Part shown: one piece after another, positions 57,801 through 64,000 of the stretch
Numbering within the stretch: position 1 is the first letter of the stretch
Layout of the letters: each line of letters begins with the position of its first letter
From: Diphasiastrum complanatum
Taxonomy: Eukaryota; Streptophyta; Lycopodiopsida; Lycopodiales; Lycopodiaceae
Length of the DNA: 64,000 nucleotides
Direction: 5' to 3'
NCBI GenBank assembly: GCA_029204225.1
Contig: CM055095.1
Location: 45,123,446-45,187,445, forward strand
Made by a program: the position numbers and the translations under genes
Notes under the pieces: model-generated
What the model was told of the DNA's origin: nothing
The model's database searches: none
What the model saw: only the letters and a program-made list of their open reading frames with translations

Positions 57801-58640
57801 TCTGAAGCGTAAATCAGTGCTTTTTCTACTTATAGAAATGTCAAAAACTTTTTTAAATATAATGACGGCTAGTAGAAAACTTTGTTATCTGAGGAGAAAC
57901 ACACGTCATTAAACGGCCCCTAACCGTAACTTGCAAGCGTATAAGAGGTAAATTGGTAATGTTAGAGAATTTGAGAGCTTTAAGCACTAGGAGACCACTT
58001 TGAAATTTTATGGGAAAGGAAAAGGTCCGCGACAAGGACAACTATAAATGGTATAGAGAATTCTAGAATTTTTGACAAGTTTTGAACTTTCGCTTCAATC
58101 AATGAGATAAATCTTCCCATCCAAGAAGTACAATCCAAGCACTGCTCAAAGGAATCTGAGAGTGTGAAAAGCAACATTTTCCTTTCTCATAAAGTGGACC
58201 AGATCCACATGATTTTCATGCAAACGCTATAGTGAGCTAACGAATGGATTTAAGATGTTTTTGTTGAACTACTGTTATTCTTAATTTTAATTTTCTTGCA
58301 TGCAATAATGTATGTAAATTGTCTTTATGGGCTTTTGTGATTCATGCCTAGCACTCAATTTTGGATGGATCTAAATTACTTCATTTCGTTTCCACCTTAC
58401 ATCACCACATTTAGAGCTTATACCAATGAATCAGATCACAACCTGATTTCTAACTAGAAGATGAGACAGAAGTGCTAGAAGATGAAGATGATAAATGATG
58501 ACATGAAGTTTGCTTGCGTCAATGGGACGTGGAGGAGGAAGAGTCATGCTGCTTTAATCTTTTTGTTTTGGATCTAGTGGCCTCCAACGTGCGGATACGT
58601 GACTGCAATTTATTTGAAAGTTCTTTACATTACTTCAATT
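57801..58640. other. Unassigned DNA
   Basis: No coding content, termini or repeats recognised; short frames only. Confidence 0.3.
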
Positions 58641-58799
58641 ATTCTTCAGATCATTGAGGTTGTCTTTTGGAATGGAATTTCCAGAATTGCCTTATGTTGT
58701 GGATTGGTCCATGGTGTGGTAATAACTACAGGGGAATGGTTCACGGGTTCTTGACGCCGAAAGAAAACTTTCCACAAACAATACGCATGCAAGGACAAC

Positions 58800-58960
58800 A
58801 GACTACAAATCAGCTGCATCGGATCTTCCAGACAGCCACCCTGAAACAGGTTTATAATTCAACAAACAATTGTGTGAGATCTGCTAGACAGCTAGCCCAA
58901 AATTAGGTTCAAATTTATGCAAAACAAATGCGTCGAATCTCCTAGACAGCCAGCTCAAAA
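58800..58960 (-). repeat. Leader minisatellite, three ~57-bp units
   Basis: CTAGACAGC or CCAGACAGC followed by an AATTAGGTT/AAACAGGTTT-like stretch recurs at about 58828, 58883 and 58942. It lies in the leader of the element whose 5' LTR is 59035-59700 (minus). Confidence 0.6.
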
Positions 58961-59020
58961 AATAGGTCCTGCATGCACCTTCAAAATCCAACTTTGATCT
59001 ACCTAAGCATATCAACCAAA

Positions 59021-59032
59021 GCTCTAATACCA
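59021..59032 (-). promoter_or_regulatory. Primer-binding site (initiator-Met type)
   Basis: The minus strand reads TGGTATTAGAGC two bases after the LTR end, identical to the site at 38661-38672. Confidence 0.8.
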
Positions 59033-59034
59033 AA

Positions 59035-60129
<1,095 letters not shown>

Positions 60130-60404
60130 ATAGAATTAAAGATAGTCAACGTTCCCAATTCTAGGAAGGGGTGTAGCTCTTGTTTTTTCCCTATTGAAGG
60201 CATGCTATCATAAACAGTTCTTTGTTGGACTTGAAACATCCACATGGAAGGCCATGTCACTGAGGAGGGAGCATTGTGGTGACATTCTGGAATAGGATAC
60301 AACCGTATGGTTTGAGAATTTTGACTAACACTCTTCATGCTTTCTTTTTCTCATTTTCTCTTGTTTGATTCATTAATGTTCAAGTCAGCTGGATCAACTT
60401 ACGT

Positions 60405-60917
60405 GGTAATTCTTAGGCACATTATTGTGTTCTTTTAGTAAGTTGTAAGGTTTTTAGGCCACAGCTGTTCCAAAGATTCAGAAGGGCTCATTTAGAAGTG
60501 CAGATATCTTTTAGATGCTTTGAGGCATTGAAGCCTTATTTTGTCCGGAAAATGAAGGAGCGGTACACCTGTTGCTATGTGTACTATATGAAAATGATAT
60601 ATTTTAAGGAGACATTTAATCATATGAGACAAAACATGTTTGGTCATCATGGAAAGGATCATTCCTGCACATGTTCCATCTGCTGCAAAATTCAAGAATC
60701 GGATATTTGCAAGGCAAGCCAATCTATTTGTCCCAGCATCATCAATATATGGGAATCACTTTTATGTGCAAAGCCTCCTAATTTAGAATACCATGCAGAA
60801 AAATGCTTGTTTGAGGACTGCAGCATTTGCACACTATCATTATGTCCCTATGAGACATCAGTGGACAGTAGAGAGTTGTGTGTGACGATCTTACAGAGTT
60901 GCGTTAGGGTTTGTTGA
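60405..60917 (+). pseudogene. Cys-rich transposon-type protein fragment
   Basis: The frame reads through LFQRFRRAHLEVQISFRCFE (about 60456-60515; the codon at 60498 is GTG, so the frame extends upstream), then ALKPYFVRKMKERYTCCYVY, FNHMRQN, HSCTCSICC, ESLLCAKPP, KCLFEDCSICTLSLCP and a stop. The pattern of an 'F...HP(E)V..S...F..L+P.FV' helix followed by paired Cys is seen in uncharacterised transposon-associated proteins of many eukaryotes, probably N-terminal DNA-binding parts. I cannot name the superfamily. Downstream frames carry stops, so the rest is missing or decayed. Confidence 0.45.
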
Positions 60918-61016
60918 TGAGGGCGGTTCTATCAAAGAGAAACGATTTGGTAGTGCAAAGAGTGCAAAGCACTACTTTTGTTGACCTAGTTTCAGCACAT
61001 CTGAAAAACTTCATCC

Positions 61017-61330
61017 GTGGTTCACTTGATGTATATTTGCAGTCAATCGTAAATTGTAACCACTAGTGACCACAATCACTTGTGGTGTCTTTGTAGTCAT
61101 CGTTGAAACTAGTCTCCTCCACTGACCATAAATCAGGCTCTTGCGGTGCCTTGCAGTTCTTTTGTTAGTGACTACAAGTGGTTCACTTGCAGTGTCTTTG
61201 CAGTCATCCACTTGCAAGGCCTTTGAACTAGACTCTATTACTGATTGCAAGTAAGGCTCTTGCGGTGCCTTGCGGTACTTAATGAACATCTTGGGAAGAC
61301 CGTTATTGACTACAAATGATTTTCTTGCGG
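61017..61330. repeat. Short tandem duplication, ~119-bp period
   Basis: GGCTCTTGCGGTGCCTTGC recurs at about 61136 and 61255 with flanking similarity (CACTTG.(G/A)GTGTCTTTG, TTTGAACTAG/TGAAACTAG). The minus-strand 114-codon frame across it is not supported as a gene, because the period is not a multiple of three. Confidence 0.6.
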
Positions 61331-61374
61331 GGCCTTTGTGATACATTAGCTGCAATTTTTATGATCTAGATCAA

Positions 61375-62193
61375 TGGCTTCTACTTAGTCTGTGATACCA
61401 GCCAATGTTAATTGGAAAGTGCGCAGTAGGTTGAATCTTGAAGAATTCCAAATGCTAGCTAATCGATGTGGACTTGGCTATACCTTGACAATCGATCCAT
61501 CTACATTCCTGATTGAAGCTAGCAACAAGTTCGTTCAGGGGTTGATTGAGGTCAAGGATGCTGTAATGTCATCATAGGTTCGAGGAGTCAAAATGGACAT
61601 CTCAGAGGCGACCTTGTCGTGCTCCATTTACCAAGTGAAGGAACATTACCTCTAGTCTTATCCAGGGAGGATGTTGACGAGGCCAATCTCTTCCATGGGA
61701 ATTTTTATATGTCGAGTAAGGGGTATAAATTTTCTATGATAATAGACTCGGCTTTGAGGAACTTCTGCAAGTATTGCAACCAAGTCCTTTTTGCAACGGA
61801 CGCGGATGCAACAATTGCAGTTGAAAATATTGGATATTTGCTCTCGGCCATCAAGGGGCAGATTAACTTTGCTGCCATCACCTTCAGAGCCTTCCATAGG
61901 TCAATGAAGCATGGCAAGTTTGCAGCATGCACAGCCCACATCTCCCACTTGTGCCTGCATTAAAACATTGTCAGGGGAGTCGGCAATGTTGGAAAGGAGG
62001 AAGACCACAGTTGCAGCTCCACAGCAAGTGGATCTTACTGCCATTTGAGATTATTGATGACGATGCAGGGATGAGTCAAGCTGCACAGGACTCTTTGCTT
62101 GTTATTTCTGATGCTACCGTAGACACCACCATGGCAGATGCAAAGAACAGGGAGAATGACAACCAGGATGCTGCGAGTTTCAGAATCGAGTAG
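61375..62193 (+). pseudogene. Second member of the accessory-ORF family (relative of 27381-29245)
   Basis: Starts near ATG 61375. After an early TAG it reads VIPANVNWKVRSRLNLEEFQ, CGLGYTLTIDPSTFLIEASN and FVQGLIEVKDAVMSS to a TAG at 61575. Frame shifts lead into 61619-61963 with YKFSMIIDSALRNFCKY, ENIGYLLSAIKGQINFAAIT and AHISHLCLH, matching the spacing of YKLSYIRDPNLKSFVRF, NTNMGYLLRALNGEQIAFG and MGILCMH in the other copy. A partly acidic C-terminal stretch runs to 62193; no clear coiled coil remains. No integrase was found beside it. Confidence 0.55.
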
Positions 62194-62685
62194 ACTCATA
62201 AAAAAGAGTCGCAGGCTAATAAGCATCACTTTTCACTATCAACAATGTCTTACAAGAAATATCAACACACTTCTTAAGATAGATCTATTGCTCTATCCTA
62301 AGGTATTTTTTCTTGCCAAATTGTGCTTTTTGATAGATGGAAGTTTTTTAGGCCCTTAAAGGTACTATCATGTCAAGGATATGCCATCTTACAGAAGATC
62401 ATAGATAAGCTAATTGTGATAGCAGATGAAGTCTATATACTAGATTTATTGATATCTTATCCATATTTGAAGCTTGCTTCTCATTTCATTCCATATTCTA
62501 ATTTGTTAGTCACTTAAGGATAATATCTACGACAATGGATAGATCTTCATGAGTGTACTTTGGTAAAAGAGTTGGCCTTCCTAAGGTCAGTTTAGTATTT
62601 CTATTGGATGTTGTATCTACTAATTCCAAGTCAATATCTTAAGTAATACATATACCTTTAGAAGGCTCTCATAATCATAATACTC
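62194..62685. other. Unassigned DNA
   Basis: Two short plus-strand frames (62138-62359, 62323-62517) overlap but show no known content. Confidence 0.3.
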
Positions 62686-63160
<475 letters not shown>

Positions 63161-63450
63161 CTATGATGAATTTCCTTGGCTGCAAAAAACTCGCCAACTA
63201 AATTTTGCTCCAAAAAGCATTAATTGGCCAACACTAAGCAGATTCTTGGTTAACTTAGGAACATAAAGGACATTTTCAAGATTCATCCTTTTGGATGATC
63301 CAACATACAATGGAATGGTTCCAATACCACTTATCTTACACTCTTGACTACTAGTTGTGTAGATAGATCTATGTACATCATTGTAAGAGAGTAAAGTGGA
63401 GAAATAGTCCTTTTGAAATGTCATGTGGGAGCTAGCCCCACTATCTATCA
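63161..63450 (-). pseudogene. Ty1/copia protease fragment
   Basis: FLIDSGASSHMTFQKDYFS (about 63450-63395), then GIGTIPLYVG, LENVLYVPKLTKNLLSVGQL. The DSG active site is intact. About 90 codons only; neither gag nor integrase is attached. It resembles the protease of the copia at 35.3-38.2 kb but is a different copy. It joins gypsy sequence directly at about 63450. Confidence 0.8.
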
Positions 63451-63970
63451 AGAATAATACGCACTCCAAATCTGGTTGGATCCATATGATGTAAAATCTG
63501 CTCATCAGTAAACTCTGCATTGTCATCATAAGTCAAGGCATGACTCACAGGAATGAGTTCATCTTCAATCGAATCTGGTATCAGTTCCATTGATATCCAA
63601 GCTATATTCAGCACATTCAATGGAAAAGTAATCGGTGTATCCAAGGTTCGATCCAATAATGAAAACTCGCTCAAATCTAACTGATTATCTTGTTGACACA
63701 TATATCCTGTTGTATAGTCAATCGTTGCAAGAGCTTCATTCCAGTTGATAGTATCAGTTTGAGAATCGTAATGAGCTCCCAAATTTTTCTCTGGTCGGTC
63801 ACAAGTATGATCCGTTGTTGATGAATCATCATCCTCTTTTTGAACCACTGGTTTGATAGTCCAAGTTGCAGGATCAACCTTGACTGCACGTTCACGATTT
63901 TCAAAAGTGATTTTCCCGGTACCCCAGTTATGAATTACTTGTGCAACTCGTAACCATGGGCGTCCCAATA
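63451..63970 (-). pseudogene. Ty3/gypsy protease C-terminus and PR-RT linker
   Basis: Open on the minus strand from the window edge: MGRPWLRVAQVIHNWGTGKI, VKVDPATWTIKPVV and an Asp/Glu-rich linker to HHMDPTRFGVRIILDR. The 'GRPWL...HNWGTG' block is the end of the aspartic protease in Athila/Tat-type gypsy elements. RT should follow but is replaced by copia protease. Confidence 0.7.
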
Positions 63971-64000
63971 GGACTCGGTAGACATTTGGTACTTTTGGTA

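Noticed and set aside
61011-61355. 114-codon minus-strand frame
   Set aside because: Lies over a 119-bp tandem duplication whose period is not a multiple of three, with no recognisable domain; probably chance.

Overview
This 64-kb window reads as a plant nuclear genome segment made almost entirely of transposable-element debris. One recognisable host gene lies at the extreme left edge: the first three exons of a laccase on the minus strand. The very high density of nested, broken Ty3/gypsy and Ty1/copia elements, very long (GA)n tracts, hAT-type MITEs and an unusual non-LTR retrotransposon suggest a vascular plant with a large, repeat-rich genome. A fern, lycophyte or gymnosperm seems more likely than a compact angiosperm, but this is inference; no sequence here fixes the taxon.

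Layout. 1-0.9 kb: laccase 5' end and TATA box. 1.4-2.0 kb: microsatellite and a 370-bp hAT-like MITE with an 8-bp target duplication. 2.9-5.5 kb: copia RT-RNase H remnant with 3' LTR (minus). 6.7-12.7 kb: two head-to-head chromovirus halves; RT(C-term)-RH-INT-chromodomain points left and gag-PR-RT(N-term) points right. 12.7-16.0 kb: a second gypsy element (plus) carrying a second, archaeal-type RNase H domain downstream of integrase. 16.8-21.0 kb: two copia 3' ends with LTRs (minus). 21-24.6 kb: LTR-like and unassigned DNA. 24.6-32.65 kb: a gypsy pol of Athila/Tat type (minus), followed 3' of integrase by a long coiled-coil accessory ORF and then, beyond an LTR-like region, the gag of a second copy. 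32.65-39.9 kb: a gypsy 5' LTR with leader, another LTR, copia fragments and a copia element (gag to RT, minus) with an intact 649-bp 5' LTR. 40-44.5 kb: mostly unassigned, with a copia RT scrap.

44.5-51.7 kb: a chromovirus (plus) whose pol is tandemly duplicated with a 2,585-bp period. 51.8-54.7 kb: a cluster of non-coding repeats: a foldback element with an (AT)n core, three tandem-repeat blocks and a second hAT-like MITE. 55.1-57.8 kb: a non-LTR retrotransposon (minus) with RT followed by a zinc motif and a restriction-endonuclease-like C-terminus. 58.6-59.7 kb: an LTR plus leader containing (GA)84. 60.4-62.2 kb: a Cys-rich transposon-type protein fragment and a second member of the accessory-ORF family. 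63.2-64 kb: copia protease fused directly to gypsy protease/linker sequence.

No element looks autonomous: every pol carries stops, frameshifts, deletions or lost catalytic residues. The longest uninterrupted frames are the 501-codon integrase-chromodomain of the duplicated chromovirus, the 340-codon RT-RH of the second gypsy and the 326-codon accessory ORF. The observations most worth following are the endonuclease-like tail on the plant non-LTR element, the accessory protein family seen twice, the RNase H placed after integrase, and the pol duplication.
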